Shown here: positions 27,078 to 36,482 of the stretch, piece after piece
Layout: each line of letters opens with the position of its first letter
Numbering within the stretch: position 1 is the stretch's first letter
Assembly (NCBI RefSeq): GCF_019704555.1
Contig: NZ_AP024745.1
Location: forward strand, 9,370,501-9,434,500
Length of the DNA: 64,000 nucleotides
Origin: Actinoplanes sp. L3-i22
GTDB taxonomy: Bacteria; Actinomycetota; Actinomycetes; Mycobacteriales; Micromonosporaceae
Reading direction: 5' to 3'
Program-made: the position numbers and the translations under genes
The notes under the pieces: generated by a model
The model's database searches: none
What the model was told of the DNA's origin: nothing
What the model saw: only the letters and a program-made list of their open reading frames with translations

Positions 27078-28190
27078 ATGCGATCCATCACCAGGAAAGC
27101 GCTTGCCTCGGCGGCCGTCGCCACGGTCGCCCTCGGCCTGCTCGCCGCCCCGGCGTTCGCCGCGACAGTCGTGGTCAGCAACGTGACCGACCTGACCAGC
27201 GCGATCAAGAACGCCACCGCCGGCACCGTCATCCAGGTCCGCGCCGGCACCTACTACCCGACCGCGACCCTGCAGTCGACGAACAACGGCACCTCCGGCT
27301 CGCCGATCACGCTAACCGCGTACGGCTCGGAGGTCGTCAAGATCAGTGGAACCAGCCTCCCCAGCGGTTCCTGGATCTTCAAGCTCACCGCCGACTACTG
27401 GAACGTCTCGAACATCACGTTCCAGAACTCCCCGGACAGCGCGGTGGTCTGCCAGTCCTGCATCGGCACCAACTGGAACAACATCAAGACCATCAACGGC
27501 GGGGACTCCGGTTTCACCCTGACCGGCGACGGGACCTCGAACAACACGGTCAAGAACATCGACTCGTACGGCAACTACGACGCCGCCGAGCACGGGGAGA
27601 ACGCCGACGGGGTGGCGATCAAGTTCGGGTCCGGCACCGGGAACCTGGTCACCGGGGCCCGGCTCTACAACAACTCGGACGACGGCATCGACTTCTGGTC
27701 GTTCTCCTCGCCGGTGACCGTCGAGCACACCTGGTCGTTCGGCAACGGCAAGAACCGCTGGAGCGACTCGGCGTTCGCCGGGGACGGCAACGGCTACAAG
27801 CTCGGCGGTGACGGCGAGACCGTGGCGCACGTCGTGAACAACTCGGCGGCCTGGGACAACGCCGGCAACGGCTTCACCGAGAACTCCAACAAGGGTGCGA
27901 TCGTGATCAACCGGACGACCGCGTACAAGAACGGCAGTTGGGGTTACTACTTCGCCACCAGCTCGGCCAAGCTCGGCAAGAACCTGGCAGTCGGCAACGG
28001 CAGCGGCACGGTCTCGAAGGGCTCGTCGGTGACCTCGGCCGGCAACAACTGGGACAGCGGGATCAGCACCCCGTCGTTCGTCTCGACAGACGCCACCACC
28101 TGCTACAACGCGCGCAGTTCGAGCGGCACGCTGCCCGCCACCACCTTCCTGACCACGGGTAGCAGCACGATCGGCGCCACGATGAACTAA
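27078..28190 (+). CDS. Secreted pectate lyase, PL9-like right-handed beta-helix
   Basis: A 370-residue protein with a signal peptide (about 1-32, ending AFA-A). ATG 27078 follows GAAAGGA. The mature part is a parallel beta-helix rich in Asn/Gly/Ser, with [35 protein letters not shown] and [12 protein letters not shown], as in PL9 (PelL/PelX) lyases that cleave polygalacturonate by Ca-dependent beta-elimination. It has no link to steroid metabolism yet sits between kshB and hsaF, overlapping the latter tail-to-tail by 4 bp. Its Asn/Thr-rich codons contrast with neighbours. Confidence 0.85.
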   Translation: MRSITRKALASAAVATVALGLLAAPAFAATVVVSNVTDLTSAIKNATAGTVIQVRAGTYYPTATLQSTNNGTSGSPITLTAYGSEVVKISGTSLPSGSWIFKLTADYWNVSNITFQNSPDSAVVCQSCIGTNWNNIKTINGGDSGFTLTGDGTSNNTVKNIDSYGNYDAAEHGENADGVAIKFGSGTGNLVTGARLYNNSDDGIDFWSFSSPVTVEHTWSFGNGKNRWSDSAFAGDGNGYKLGGDGETVAHVVNNSAAWDNAGNGFTENSNKGAIVINRTTAYKNGSWGYYFATSSAKLGKNLAVGNGSGTVSKGSSVTSAGNNWDSGISTPSFVSTDATTCYNARSSSGTLPATTFLTTGSSTIGATMN

Positions 28191-29194
28191 GACCTGCCCT
28201 CGGCGGCCAGGTGGACCGCGATGTCGATCAACTGGTCCTCCTGGCCGCCGACCAGGCGCCGCTCGCCGGCCCGCACCAGGATCTCCGCGCCGGAGACCCG
28301 ATAGCGCTCGGCGAGCGCGTAGGCGTGGGTGAGGAAGCTGGAGTAGACCCCGGCGTAGCCCATGATCAGGGCGAGCCGGTCGAGCTTGCACTCGTCCGGC
28401 ATGACCGGGCGCACCACGTCCTCGGCGGCGTCGACGATGGCGAAGAAGTCCACGCCGGTCCGGATGCCGAGCTTGTCGCAGACGCCGACGAACGCCTCCA
28501 CCGGGGTGTTGCCGGCGCCGGCCCCGAACCGGCGGGTGCTGCCGTCGATCTGCTTCGCCCCGGCCCGCACCGCGAGGATCGAGTTCGCCACGCCGAGCCC
28601 CAGGTTCTCGTGCCCGTGGAAGCCCACCTGGGCGTCGTCGCCGAGCTCGGCCACCAGCGCGGCGACCCGGTCACCGACCTGGTCGAGCACGAGCGCGCCG
28701 GCCGAGTCGACGACGTAGACGCACTGGCAGCCGGCGTCGGCCATGATCCGGGCCTGCGCGGCGAGCACCTCGGGCGGCTGGGAGTGGGCCATCATCAGGA
28801 AGCCGACGGTCTCCAGGCCGAGCTCGCGGGCCAGCCCGAAGTGCTGCTCGGTGATGTCGGCCTCGGTGCAGTGGCTGGCGATCCGGCACACTGTGGCGCC
28901 GTTGCCGGCGGCCGCCCGGATGTCGTCGAACAACCCGATCCCGGGCAACATCAGGAAGGCGATCCTGGCGTTTCGAGCGGTGGAGACGGCCGCCTTGATC
29001 AACTCTTGCTCCGGCGTCCTCGAAAGGCCGTAAGTGAAGGATGACCCGCCCAAACCGTCGCCGTGGGTCACCTCGATCACCGGCACACCGGCTGCGTCCA
29101 GGGCTGCTACGACTTTTTCTACTTCGCCGGTGGTGAACTGGTGACGTTTGGCGTGCGAGCCGTCTCGTAGTGTGGAGTCGGTAATCCGGATCAT
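28187..29194 (-). CDS. hsaF: 4-hydroxy-2-oxovalerate-type aldolase HsaF
   Basis: A 335-residue DRE-TIM aldolase. It has the metal/substrate motif [10 protein letters not shown] at the N-terminus, HxH metal ligands in [10 protein letters not shown], and [11 protein letters not shown]. HsaF cleaves the 4-hydroxy-2-oxohexanoate derived from rings A/B to pyruvate and propanal. The start overlaps the hsaG stop as ATGA, and aldolase and dehydrogenase normally form a channelling complex. Confidence 0.93.
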   Translation of the reverse strand: MIRITDSTLRDGSHAKRHQFTTGEVEKVVAALDAAGVPVIEVTHGDGLGGSSFTYGLSRTPEQELIKAAVSTARNARIAFLMLPGIGLFDDIRAAAGNGATVCRIASHCTEADITEQHFGLARELGLETVGFLMMAHSQPPEVLAAQARIMADAGCQCVYVVDSAGALVLDQVGDRVAALVAELGDDAQVGFHGHENLGLGVANSILAVRAGAKQIDGSTRRFGAGAGNTPVEAFVGVCDKLGIRTGVDFFAIVDAAEDVVRPVMPDECKLDRLALIMGYAGVYSSFLTHAYALAERYRVSGAEILVRAGERRLVGGQEDQLIDIAVHLAAEGRS

Positions 29195-30042
29195 GCCGCC
29201 AGCTCCTCTCCCACGCGCGTCGCGGCCGCCGTCATGACGTCCAAATTGCCCGCATATTTAGGCAGGAAGTCACCCGCACCGGAAATCTCCAGAAAGATCG
29301 CCACTCGTCCGGCATCGAACTGCGGCTCGCTGAGCAGGCGATAGCCGGGGACATATTGAGCCACCGCGGCGGCCATGTCTTTGATGGACGCGGCGACGGC
29401 GTCGACATCCGCGTCGGGGCCGATCGCGCAGAACACCGTGTCCCGCATGACCAGCGGCGGATCGGCCGGATTGAGCACCACGATCGCCTTGCCCCGGGCC
29501 GCGCCGCCGACCTTCTCCAGGGCGCGGCCGGTCGTCCGGGTGAACTCGTCGATGTTGGCCCGCGTCCCCGGCCCGGCCGAGCGGGAGGCGACCGTCGCGA
29601 CGATCTCGGCGTAGCTCACCGGGGTGCGCCGCGACACCGCGTACACCATCGGGATCGTCGCCTGACCGCCGCAGGTGATCAGGTTGAGGTTGGGCGCGCC
29701 GAGGTGTTCGCGCAGGTTGACCTCGGGCACCACGAGTGGGCCGACCGCCGCCGGGGTGAGGTCGATGGCGCGGATCCCGGCCGCGGCGTAGCGCGGCGCG
29801 CAGGCCCGGTGGATCGCCGCCGAGGTGGCCTCGAAGACCAGGTCGGGCAGCGGGTCCTGGGCGAGCAGCCAGTCCGCGCCCGTCGCGCTGACCGCGAGGC
29901 CGAGGTCGGCGGCGCGGCGCAGCCCGGGGCTGTCCGGGTCGATGCCGGCCATCCAGCGCGGCTCGATCGACGCCGAACGCAGCAGTTTGTGGAGCAGGTC
30001 GGTCCCGATGTTGCCGGACCCCACGATGGCTGCCGTCAGCAC
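29191..30042 (-). CDS. hsaG: Acylating propanal/acetaldehyde dehydrogenase HsaG
   Basis: A 283-residue CoA-acylating aldehyde dehydrogenase of the BphJ/DmpF type. It has [12 protein letters not shown] for NAD, the catalytic Cys in [11 protein letters not shown], and [17 protein letters not shown] at the C-terminus. It converts propanal from HsaF into propionyl-CoA. GTG 30042 is chosen because it begins the NAD-binding strand; it overlaps hsaE by 7 bp. The protein is slightly shorter than typical members (about 300). Confidence 0.92.
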   Translation of the reverse strand: MLTAAIVGSGNIGTDLLHKLLRSASIEPRWMAGIDPDSPGLRRAADLGLAVSATGADWLLAQDPLPDLVFEATSAAIHRACAPRYAAAGIRAIDLTPAAVGPLVVPEVNLREHLGAPNLNLITCGGQATIPMVYAVSRRTPVSYAEIVATVASRSAGPGTRANIDEFTRTTGRALEKVGGAARGKAIVVLNPADPPLVMRDTVFCAIGPDADVDAVAASIKDMAAAVAQYVPGYRLLSEPQFDAGRVAIFLEISGAGDFLPKYAGNLDVMTAAATRVGEELAA

Positions 30043-30812
30043 AGGGACAACCTCACTTCGCCGAGGCCGGTGAAGACCGCGTGGAATTCGTCGCCGGCGT
30101 GCGCGTCGACCGCGCGGGCGCACGCCCCGGGCATGATCAGATGGCCGGCCCGCAGTCGCACGCCGAAGCCGGCGACCGTGCGGGCCAGCCAGGCCACCGC
30201 GGTCACCGGGTCGCCCAGCACCGCGTCGGAACGCCCCCGCACGACCGGCTCGCCGTTCTTGACCAGCACCGCGTCGATCCCCCGGATGTCGATCGCGCCA
30301 GGTGGCACCCGGCCCGCGCCGATCACGAACCCGGCCGACGACGCGTTGTCCGCGATCGTGTCGGCCAGGCTGATGTTCCAGTCCTCGATCCGGCTGTCGA
30401 TCAGCTCGATCGACGGCGCGAAGGCCTCGGTCGCCGCCAGCACGTCCGCTTCCGTGCACTCCTCGCCGGGCAGGTCCGCGCCGAGCAGGAAGGCCACCTC
30501 GATCTCGACCCGCGGGTAGCAGTAGCGGGCCGCGTCGACCGGATCGTCCCCGGACAGCCGCATGTCGGCCATCAGGTGCCCGTAGTCCGGCTCGTCGACG
30601 CCCATCATCTGCTGCATCGCCTTCGACGACAGGCCGACCTTGTGGCCGACCACGGCGGCGTCCCGGCGCCGGATGTTGGCGAGTTGGATGGCGTACGCGT
30701 CGGCGGCGGTCAGGTCCGGCCACTCGGCGGTCAGCGGCCGGACCGGTTTGCGGTCGCGCTCGGCGACGCGCAGCCGGTCGGCGAGCGCGAGCCGATCAGG
30801 CTCGGTCAGCAT
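30036..30812 (-). CDS. hsaE: 2-hydroxyhexa-2,4-dienoate hydratase HsaE
   Basis: A 258-residue 2-keto-4-pentenoate hydratase/fumarylacetoacetase-superfamily protein, with [13 protein letters not shown], the metal ligands in [12 protein letters not shown], and a [12 protein letters not shown]-terminal segment. It hydrates the 2-hydroxydienoate released by HsaD for HsaF to cleave. The start is 17 bp inside the flavoprotein gene and the stop inside hsaG, so the four genes form one transcription unit. Confidence 0.92.
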   Translation of the reverse strand: MLTEPDRLALADRLRVAERDRKPVRPLTAEWPDLTAADAYAIQLANIRRRDAAVVGHKVGLSSKAMQQMMGVDEPDYGHLMADMRLSGDDPVDAARYCYPRVEIEVAFLLGADLPGEECTEADVLAATEAFAPSIELIDSRIEDWNISLADTIADNASSAGFVIGAGRVPPGAIDIRGIDAVLVKNGEPVVRGRSDAVLGDPVTAVAWLARTVAGFGVRLRAGHLIMPGACARAVDAHAGDEFHAVFTGLGEVRLSLC

Positions 30813-32343
30813 GGGGACCTCCCAGATCCTGGCCGGTGGCCCCGCGGCCGGACCGGCGCTCGGCGAAGACAGCGGCGGCGGCCGCCCGGCCGGCCCGGCG
30901 CCCGGAGAAGACGCAGTCGGCCAGCGACAGCCCGCTCACGTAGCGGCGGGAACAGATGCCGACCGCGGTGCGCCCGGCGGCGTACAGGCCGGGCACGCCC
31001 ACCACCTGCCCGGTCCCCTCGTCGACCCGCAGACCCCCGAGGGTGAGCATCGGCGCCGGGTAGGCGGTCCGGTTCCGGACCGAGACATCGATCATGGTGT
31101 ACGGCGGTGGCCCCACCGTCGCGCCGGCGGTCGCGACCAGCCCGGCCGGGTCGACACCGGCCCGCCGGGCCACCGCCTCCACCGTCGGCCCGGTGACCCG
31201 CCCGAACGTGAGCAGCCACAACGCCTGCCACCGCTGGAACCACAACGTCTGCGACCAGAGCTGACGGCGGCACCGGGCCAGCGTGGCGGCGTCGAGCAGC
31301 AGCCAGGCCCGGCCGCCCGGCGCGCGCAGGATCGCCTCGCCGACCGCCGCGCCGTACCGGTTCAGGTCGCCGGCCCGCCGGCCGTCCCGGTCGACCAGCA
31401 GGCCGTCGAGCATGGCCGAGGGCGGGCTCACGAACCGCCAGACGCTGACCCGGCCGAGGTGTGCGGTGGAGCCGCCGGCCGCGACCCCGAGCCGGATGCC
31501 CGAGCCGTCGTCGCCGGGTGTGCCCAGCCGCAGCCCGCCCCGGTAGCCGGGCGCGTGCTCGCGCATCATGTCGCGGTTGAACACGTACCCCCCGGCGCAC
31601 AGGACGACCCGGCCGGCGTCGATCCGCAGCGGGCGTCCGTAGCTCTTCTCCAGCCAGGCCACCGGCCGATGCAGTGCACGGCCCAGCCCGGGCAGGTAGA
31701 GGCCGGGCTGGACGGACAGCCGGTGCAGTGCCCGGTGCAACGGTCGCGCCCATCCGGGCAGGGTCCGGCACTCGACCCCGGTCACCCGCCCGTCCGCGTC
31801 GGTGATCAGCCGCTCGGCGCGGGTCCGCGGAAGGATCGTCACGCCACGGTCGCGCGCGGCGGCGGCCAGCCGGGCATAGAGCGTCCGGCCGCTCGTCCCC
31901 CGCGCGAGCACCCGGTGACCACGCGGCGCCTTCTGGCCGAACGCCTGCTCGCTGCCGGAGAAGTACAGGTAGTGGCGGTCGGTCGGGTACGACGTCTTGT
32001 ACGGGCAGATCCGCGCGTCGAACGGCACGCCGAGCCCGGCCAGCCAGTCGAGCATCCCGGCGCTCTGCTCGCAGAACCTCCGCAACGTCTCGGCGCTGAC
32101 CGTGTCACCGACCTCTTCACGCAGGTAGTCGGCCATCTCCTGGGGCGTGTCGGCGACTCCGGCGGCCTGCTGCTGCCGGGTGCCGCCACCGGCGTAGACG
32201 ACCCCGCCGGAGATCGCGGTCGCCCCGCCCCCACCGAACCGGTCGAGCACCAGCACCCGGGCGCCGGCGTCGGCGGCCTCGATGGCGGCGCACGCTCCCG
32301 CCGCGCCGAAGCCGACCACCACGACGTCCGCCGTCTCGGTCAC
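30796..32343 (-). CDS. FAD-dependent 3-ketosteroid dehydrogenase, Kst4D-like
   Basis: A 515-residue flavoprotein of the fumarate reductase/KstD superfamily. GTG 32343 is selected because GGAGG (32348-32352 on the other strand) precedes it. The FAD motif is VVVGFGAAGACAAIEAADAG, with GGATAISGGVVYAGGG and a C-terminal FAD-binding LYAAGR. RRYVSGLSLADCVFSGRRAG contains a Tyr-x-Ser like the catalytic pair described for 3-keto-5-alpha-steroid delta-4-dehydrogenase, so I favour delta-4 over delta-1 activity. It heads the hsaE-hsaG-hsaF operon, diverging from kstD across a KstR operator. The exact double bond is unproven. Confidence 0.72.
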   Translation of the reverse strand: MTETADVVVVGFGAAGACAAIEAADAGARVLVLDRFGGGGATAISGGVVYAGGGTRQQQAAGVADTPQEMADYLREEVGDTVSAETLRRFCEQSAGMLDWLAGLGVPFDARICPYKTSYPTDRHYLYFSGSEQAFGQKAPRGHRVLARGTSGRTLYARLAAAARDRGVTILPRTRAERLITDADGRVTGVECRTLPGWARPLHRALHRLSVQPGLYLPGLGRALHRPVAWLEKSYGRPLRIDAGRVVLCAGGYVFNRDMMREHAPGYRGGLRLGTPGDDGSGIRLGVAAGGSTAHLGRVSVWRFVSPPSAMLDGLLVDRDGRRAGDLNRYGAAVGEAILRAPGGRAWLLLDAATLARCRRQLWSQTLWFQRWQALWLLTFGRVTGPTVEAVARRAGVDPAGLVATAGATVGPPPYTMIDVSVRNRTAYPAPMLTLGGLRVDEGTGQVVGVPGLYAAGRTAVGICSRRYVSGLSLADCVFSGRRAGRAAAAAVFAERRSGRGATGQDLGGPHADRA

Positions 32344-32379
32344 CGCGCCTCCGATCAGTGGTGCTCGATGCTCGATAAC

Positions 32380-32393
32380 TATAACCTGTTCTA
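32380..32393. promoter_or_regulatory. KstR operator between the Kst4D-like gene and kstD
   Basis: TATAACCTGTTCTA fits TnnAACnnGTTnnA. It abuts the kstD GTG at 32394 and contains TAACCT (32382-32387), a plausible -10 for kstD. On the minus strand TATAGT (32383-32378) could be the -10 of the other arm. One repressor dimer would cover both start regions. Confidence 0.88.
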
Positions 32394-34010
32394 GTGGTGG
32401 TGACGGAAGAGCAGTTCGACCTGGTCGTGGTCGGCAGCGGCGGTGCTGGCCTGGTCGCGGCACTGACCGCAGCGCATCACGGGCTGCGCGCGATCGTGCT
32501 GGAGAAGGCCGAAACGTATGGCGGTTCTACCGCGCGTTCCGGCGGTGGGCTGTGGCTGCCGGGCAACGAGGTGCTGCGGCGGGACGGGGTGCGCGACACC
32601 GCCGAGGACGCCCGGGCGTACCTGGCTCACGTCGCCGGGCCGGACGTGGCGCCGGCGCGGCAGCACGCGTTCCTGACCGCCGCGCCGGAGATGCTGGCGT
32701 TCGTCCGGGCGCACACCCCGCTCGACTTCGCCTGGGTGCCCGGCTACCCGGACTACTACCCGGAGGCGCCCGGTGGACGGGCGCTCGGCCGCAGCATCGA
32801 GCCGCGACCGCTGGACGCCCGCCTGGCCGGAGAAGACCTGGCGACGCTGGCCGCGCCCTACCGGGCCGCGCCGGACGGGGTCGCGGTCACCCAGGTGGAC
32901 TATCGGTGGCTGGCACTGGGGACCCGGCATCCCCGGGCGATCGGCACCGCGGCACGACTCGGTCTGCGGGGGCTGGCCGCCCGGCTGACCCGGCGCCGAA
33001 AGCTGACCATGGGGCAGGCCCTGGCGGCCGGGTTGCGAGCCGGGTTGCGGACGGCCGGGGTGCCGGTCCTGCTGGGCACGCCGATGACCGAGCTGCTGGT
33101 GGACGGGGTGCGGTCGGGTTCGCGTACGTTCCGCGCCCGGCGGGGCGTCCTGCTGGCCAGTGGCGGGTTCGAGCACAACGAGCCGATGCGGCGGAGATAC
33201 CAGGACATCGGGGTGGACTGGACGGTCGGGGCGAGCGGCAACACCGGGGACGGGATCGAGGCCGGTGAGCGGCTCGGCGCGGCGCTCGACCTGATGGACG
33301 AAGCCTGGTGGGGACCGTCGATCCCGCTCACCGGCGGGCCGTACTTCTGCCTCGCCGAACGCAACCAGCCCGGCTGCCTGATGGTCGACGGCAGCGGGCG
33401 GCGGTTCGTCAACGAGGCCGCACCGTACGTGGACGCCGTGCACGCGATGCTCGCCCCCGGCGTGCGGCTGCCGGCCTGGCTGATCGCCGACCGGACGTAC
33501 CGGGACCGCTACCTGTTCGCGGGACGCGGCCCGCGCGCGCCACTGCCACGCCGGTGGTTCGCGGCCGGGGTCGCGCAGCGGGCGGACACCCTGGACGAGC
33601 TGGCCGCGCGGATCGGCGTGCCCGCACCGGACCTGCGGCGCACGGTCGGGCGATTCAACGAGTTCGCGGCGCACGGGCACGACGACGACTTCGGGCGCGG
33701 GGACTCGGCATACGACCGCTACTACGGCGATCCGCGGCAGCGGCCCAACCCGTGCCTGGGCGCGGTGGCCCGGCCGCCGTTCTACGCGTTCCGGATGGTC
33801 CCCGGCGACCTGGGCACCAAGGGCGGGCTGCGCACCGACGAGCGGGCCCGGGTGCTGCGACCCGACAACACGATCGTCCCCGGCCTGTACGCGGCGGGCA
33901 ACGCCAGTGCCACGGTGATGGGCCGCAGCTATGCGGGCGCGGGCGCGACGCTCGGGCCGGCCATGACCTTCGGTTATCTCGCCGCCCTCGACGTGGCCGG
34001 AGGCAGCTGA
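32394..34010 (+). CDS. kstD: 3-ketosteroid delta-1-dehydrogenase KstD
   Basis: A 538-residue flavoprotein. It has the FAD motif LVVVGSGGAGLVAAL, GGSTARSGGGLWLPGN, the substrate-site Tyr segment PGYPDYYPEAPGGR, GPYFCLAERNQPG, and the C-terminal SYAGAGATLGPAMTFGYLAA, which holds the catalytic Tyr and adjacent Gly of KstD. It introduces the C1-C2 double bond that, with 9-alpha-hydroxylation, triggers ring B opening. The frame opens with three GTG codons directly after the operator and no Shine-Dalgarno, so the mRNA may be leaderless. Confidence 0.92.
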   Translation: MVVTEEQFDLVVVGSGGAGLVAALTAAHHGLRAIVLEKAETYGGSTARSGGGLWLPGNEVLRRDGVRDTAEDARAYLAHVAGPDVAPARQHAFLTAAPEMLAFVRAHTPLDFAWVPGYPDYYPEAPGGRALGRSIEPRPLDARLAGEDLATLAAPYRAAPDGVAVTQVDYRWLALGTRHPRAIGTAARLGLRGLAARLTRRRKLTMGQALAAGLRAGLRTAGVPVLLGTPMTELLVDGVRSGSRTFRARRGVLLASGGFEHNEPMRRRYQDIGVDWTVGASGNTGDGIEAGERLGAALDLMDEAWWGPSIPLTGGPYFCLAERNQPGCLMVDGSGRRFVNEAAPYVDAVHAMLAPGVRLPAWLIADRTYRDRYLFAGRGPRAPLPRRWFAAGVAQRADTLDELAARIGVPAPDLRRTVGRFNEFAAHGHDDDFGRGDSAYDRYYGDPRQRPNPCLGAVARPPFYAFRMVPGDLGTKGGLRTDERARVLRPDNTIVPGLYAAGNASATVMGRSYAGAGATLGPAMTFGYLAALDVAGGS

Positions 34011-34081
34011 TGCCGATCGATCCGGACATCGCGGTCGGCGCCGAACTGCCCGGCCGTGAGCTGAGCTGGGACAGCACCGAC
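34010..34081 (+). pseudogene. 5' remnant of a ChsH3-like MaoC hydratase gene
   Basis: An ATG overlapping the kstD stop opens a frame whose first 24 codons read like the start of the steroid-side-chain MaoC hydratase that follows kstD in mycobacteria (MPIDPDIAVGAELP, then ELSWDSTD). After residue 24 the similarity ends and the frame continues as antisense of the ltp2 3' end. The gene appears to have been cut at about 34082 by a deletion or inversion that brought the ltp2 operon next to kstD. The N-terminal match is from memory of the family. Confidence 0.6.
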
Positions 34082-34084
34082 GGC

Positions 34085-35215
34085 TCAGCGGAGCGCGTCG
34101 AGGATCAGACCGCTCGTGGGCACCCCGGTGCCCGCCGTGACCAGCACCGGCCCGTCGCCCGGCACCTGGTTGACGGCCGTGCCCCGGACCTGCCGCACCG
34201 CCTCCGCGATCCCGTTCATGCCGTGGATGTAGGCCTCCCCGAGCTGGCCGCCGTGCGGGTTGACCGGCAGCCGCCCCTCCGCGATCACATGCCGCCCCTC
34301 GCCACGGCCGCAGAACCCGAGAGCTTCCAACTGCATCAGCACGTACGGCGTGAAATGGTCGTACAGCACGGCCGCCCGCACGTCCGCGGGCCCGAATCCG
34401 GACTGTCCCCAGAGTTGCCGGGCCACCACGTTCATCTCCGGCAGCGACGCCAGCTCGTCGCGGTAGTAACTGGTCATCACGAACTGATCCGGCCCGCTGC
34501 CCTGAGCGGCCGCGCACACCACGGCCGGCCGGCAGCGCAGGTCACCGGCCCGCTCCGCGGACGTCACCACGAGCGCCACCGCGCCGTCGCTCTCCTGGCA
34601 GCAGTCGAGCAGCCGTAGCGGCTCGGCGATCCAGCGGGACGCCCGATGGTCGTCGAGCGTGATCGGCCGCCCGAAGAACCACGCGGCCGGGTTCGTCGCC
34701 GCGTGCCGCCGGGCCGCCACGGTGACCTGGCCGAAGTCGTCGGTGGTCACCCCGTGGTCGTGCATGTACCGCCGGGCCACCATCGCCACCTGGGCCGCCG
34801 GTGTGGCCAGGCCCATCGGGTAGTGCCAGGTCGCGTCGATCCCGGGCGGCGCGGTCGCCTGCCCGAAACGGCGGCCGGACCGCTCGTTGAGCGCGCGGTA
34901 GCAGACCACCGTCCCGGCGATGCCGGCCGTCACCGCGAGCACCGCCTGCTGCACGACCGCACAGGCCGCGCCGCCGCCGTACCCGATGCGGCTCAGGAAG
35001 GTGAGCTCGCCGGCGCCGATCTCCCGGGCCACCGCGATCTCGGCGTTGTCGTCCATGCTGAACGTGGTCAGGCCGTCCACGTCGGACGGGCGCAGGCCGG
35101 CGTCGTCGAGCGCCGCCCGGACGGCCTCGACCGCGAGCCGCAGCTCGCTGCGCCCGGAGTCCTTGGAGAACTCGGTGGCCCCGATGCCCGCGATCGCCGC
35201 GGTCCGGGCGATCAC
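34085..35215 (-). CDS. ltp2: Steroid side-chain aldolase Ltp2 (thiolase-like)
   Basis: A 376-residue thiolase-superfamily protein of the SCP-x/Ltp2 type. It has GIGATEFSKDSGRSELRLA at the N-terminus, the RIGYGGGAACAVVQQA region where thiolases keep the nucleophile, HGGQLGEAYIHGMNGIAEAV and a C-terminal GTGVPTSGLIL. Ltp2 works as a retro-aldolase with the DUF35 domain of ChsH2, releasing propionyl-CoA from the 17-hydroxy side chain. The GTG start overlaps the ChsH gene as GTGA. Confidence 0.88.
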   Translation of the reverse strand: MIARTAAIAGIGATEFSKDSGRSELRLAVEAVRAALDDAGLRPSDVDGLTTFSMDDNAEIAVAREIGAGELTFLSRIGYGGGAACAVVQQAVLAVTAGIAGTVVCYRALNERSGRRFGQATAPPGIDATWHYPMGLATPAAQVAMVARRYMHDHGVTTDDFGQVTVAARRHAATNPAAWFFGRPITLDDHRASRWIAEPLRLLDCCQESDGAVALVVTSAERAGDLRCRPAVVCAAAQGSGPDQFVMTSYYRDELASLPEMNVVARQLWGQSGFGPADVRAAVLYDHFTPYVLMQLEALGFCGRGEGRHVIAEGRLPVNPHGGQLGEAYIHGMNGIAEAVRQVRGTAVNQVPGDGPVLVTAGTGVPTSGLILDALR

Positions 35216-36426
35216 GACGCGACCCGGACGACGCCGGAGACGTGCTCGCCGGCCGCCGTACGCCCGGCGACCGCCACCTCGTCACCGTGCGCGTGCCCGC
35301 TGAAGGTCAGCGTGTCGTACGCGTAGCACGGCGTCCCGAGCCGGATCTCGATGCCGCGCAGCACCACCTCCGGGCCAGCCCAATCGGTCACGTACCGCTG
35401 CACGAGCCCGGTCGTGGCCAGGATGTTGAGGAAGATGTCCCGGCTGCCGCGCCGCACCGCCGCGTCCCGATCGTGGTGCACGTCCTGGAAATCCCGGGTG
35501 GCCAGCGCGCTGCTGATGATCACGGTCGGGGTCACCGCGAGCTCCCACGACGGCAGCTCGACCCCCACCGGCCGCCACACCGGCAGCCCGCCGTCGAACC
35601 CGGCCTGAACCCGCGCGCCGATGCTCGGGCGCATGCCGCGCAGCTCGCCCACCATCCGTACCCCCTCGTCCAGGTCGACCAGCGCGACCGTCACCGGCGA
35701 CCGGCGTCCCGGCAGCGGCGGGTGGTGGTGCACGACGTAGCTGTGGATGCTCCCGGTGCCGGCCGCCACCACGTGCCCAGGCTTGAACGCGCCGCAGACC
35801 GGGCATCCCGGACCGGGTGGATGGCGCAGCGCGCCGCACTCCCCGCAGCGCTGGATCCGCAGCTCACCGGCCTCGACCCCGGCCCAGAAGAAGGCCGAGT
35901 CCGGGCCGTGCACCGGCCGGATCGGCTCGGATCGCACCGGCGCCACGGCGCCGGGCCGGAACTTCAGCACCCGGAAGCTCATCCGGGCCACCGGCTCGCC
36001 GGAAACCTCCCAGACGCTCTCGGTGGTGACGAACCAGCCCTCGCCCAGCGCGGTCCGCTTCGGCCCGGCCACGCCGGTGAGCCGGCTGCGGACCGCCAGC
36101 GCCTCCCCTTCGCGCAGGTAGCGGTGGTATGTCTGGGCACAGTCGGTCGCCACCACCGACGTGTAGCCGTCCTCGTCCAGCACCGCCGACATCCCGCGCA
36201 ACGGGTCGTCGCGGTCCTCGGCCGCCGGGCGCAGCCCGCGCATCGTCCACACCTGCGCCATGGCGGGCGGGGCCACGCCGTCGCGCTCCCAGACCGGGCT
36301 GGTGTCGCCGATCGCGGCCAGCCAGTCCCGGATCGCCGGCCGGTTCACCGGGTCCCGCGCCGTCCGCGGCGCCGACCACCCGGCCGCGGTGATGCGCTGA
36401 GCGGCCGCCTCGATCGTCTCGCCCAT
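35212..36426 (-). CDS. Fused ChsH2-ChsH1 enoyl-CoA hydratase/DUF35 protein
   Basis: A 404-residue three-domain protein. ATG 36426 is chosen over an ATG six codons upstream because AAGGAGG lies 6 bp before it. Residues about 1-150 are a MaoC-like hotdog (ChsH2 N-terminal half). About 175-290 are a DUF35 zinc-ribbon/OB fold with Cys194, Cys197, Cys208 and Cys211. About 290-404 are a second MaoC domain with the catalytic-type DVHHD at 315-319 (ChsH1). In mycobacteria chsH1 and chsH2 are separate; here the heteromer is one chain. The MaoC pair hydrates the side-chain enoyl-CoA, and DUF35 partners Ltp2. Confidence 0.88.
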   Translation of the reverse strand: MGETIEAAAQRITAAGWSAPRTARDPVNRPAIRDWLAAIGDTSPVWERDGVAPPAMAQVWTMRGLRPAAEDRDDPLRGMSAVLDEDGYTSVVATDCAQTYHRYLREGEALAVRSRLTGVAGPKRTALGEGWFVTTESVWEVSGEPVARMSFRVLKFRPGAVAPVRSEPIRPVHGPDSAFFWAGVEAGELRIQRCGECGALRHPPGPGCPVCGAFKPGHVVAAGTGSIHSYVVHHHPPLPGRRSPVTVALVDLDEGVRMVGELRGMRPSIGARVQAGFDGGLPVWRPVGVELPSWELAVTPTVIISSALATRDFQDVHHDRDAAVRRGSRDIFLNILATTGLVQRYVTDWAGPEVVLRGIEIRLGTPCYAYDTLTFSGHAHGDEVAVAGRTAAGEHVSGVVRVAS

Positions 36427-36482
36427 GCTGAGCCTCCTTGGCATGCCCTTCCGGCCCTCGCCCGGTCACACCCGGCCTCCCC

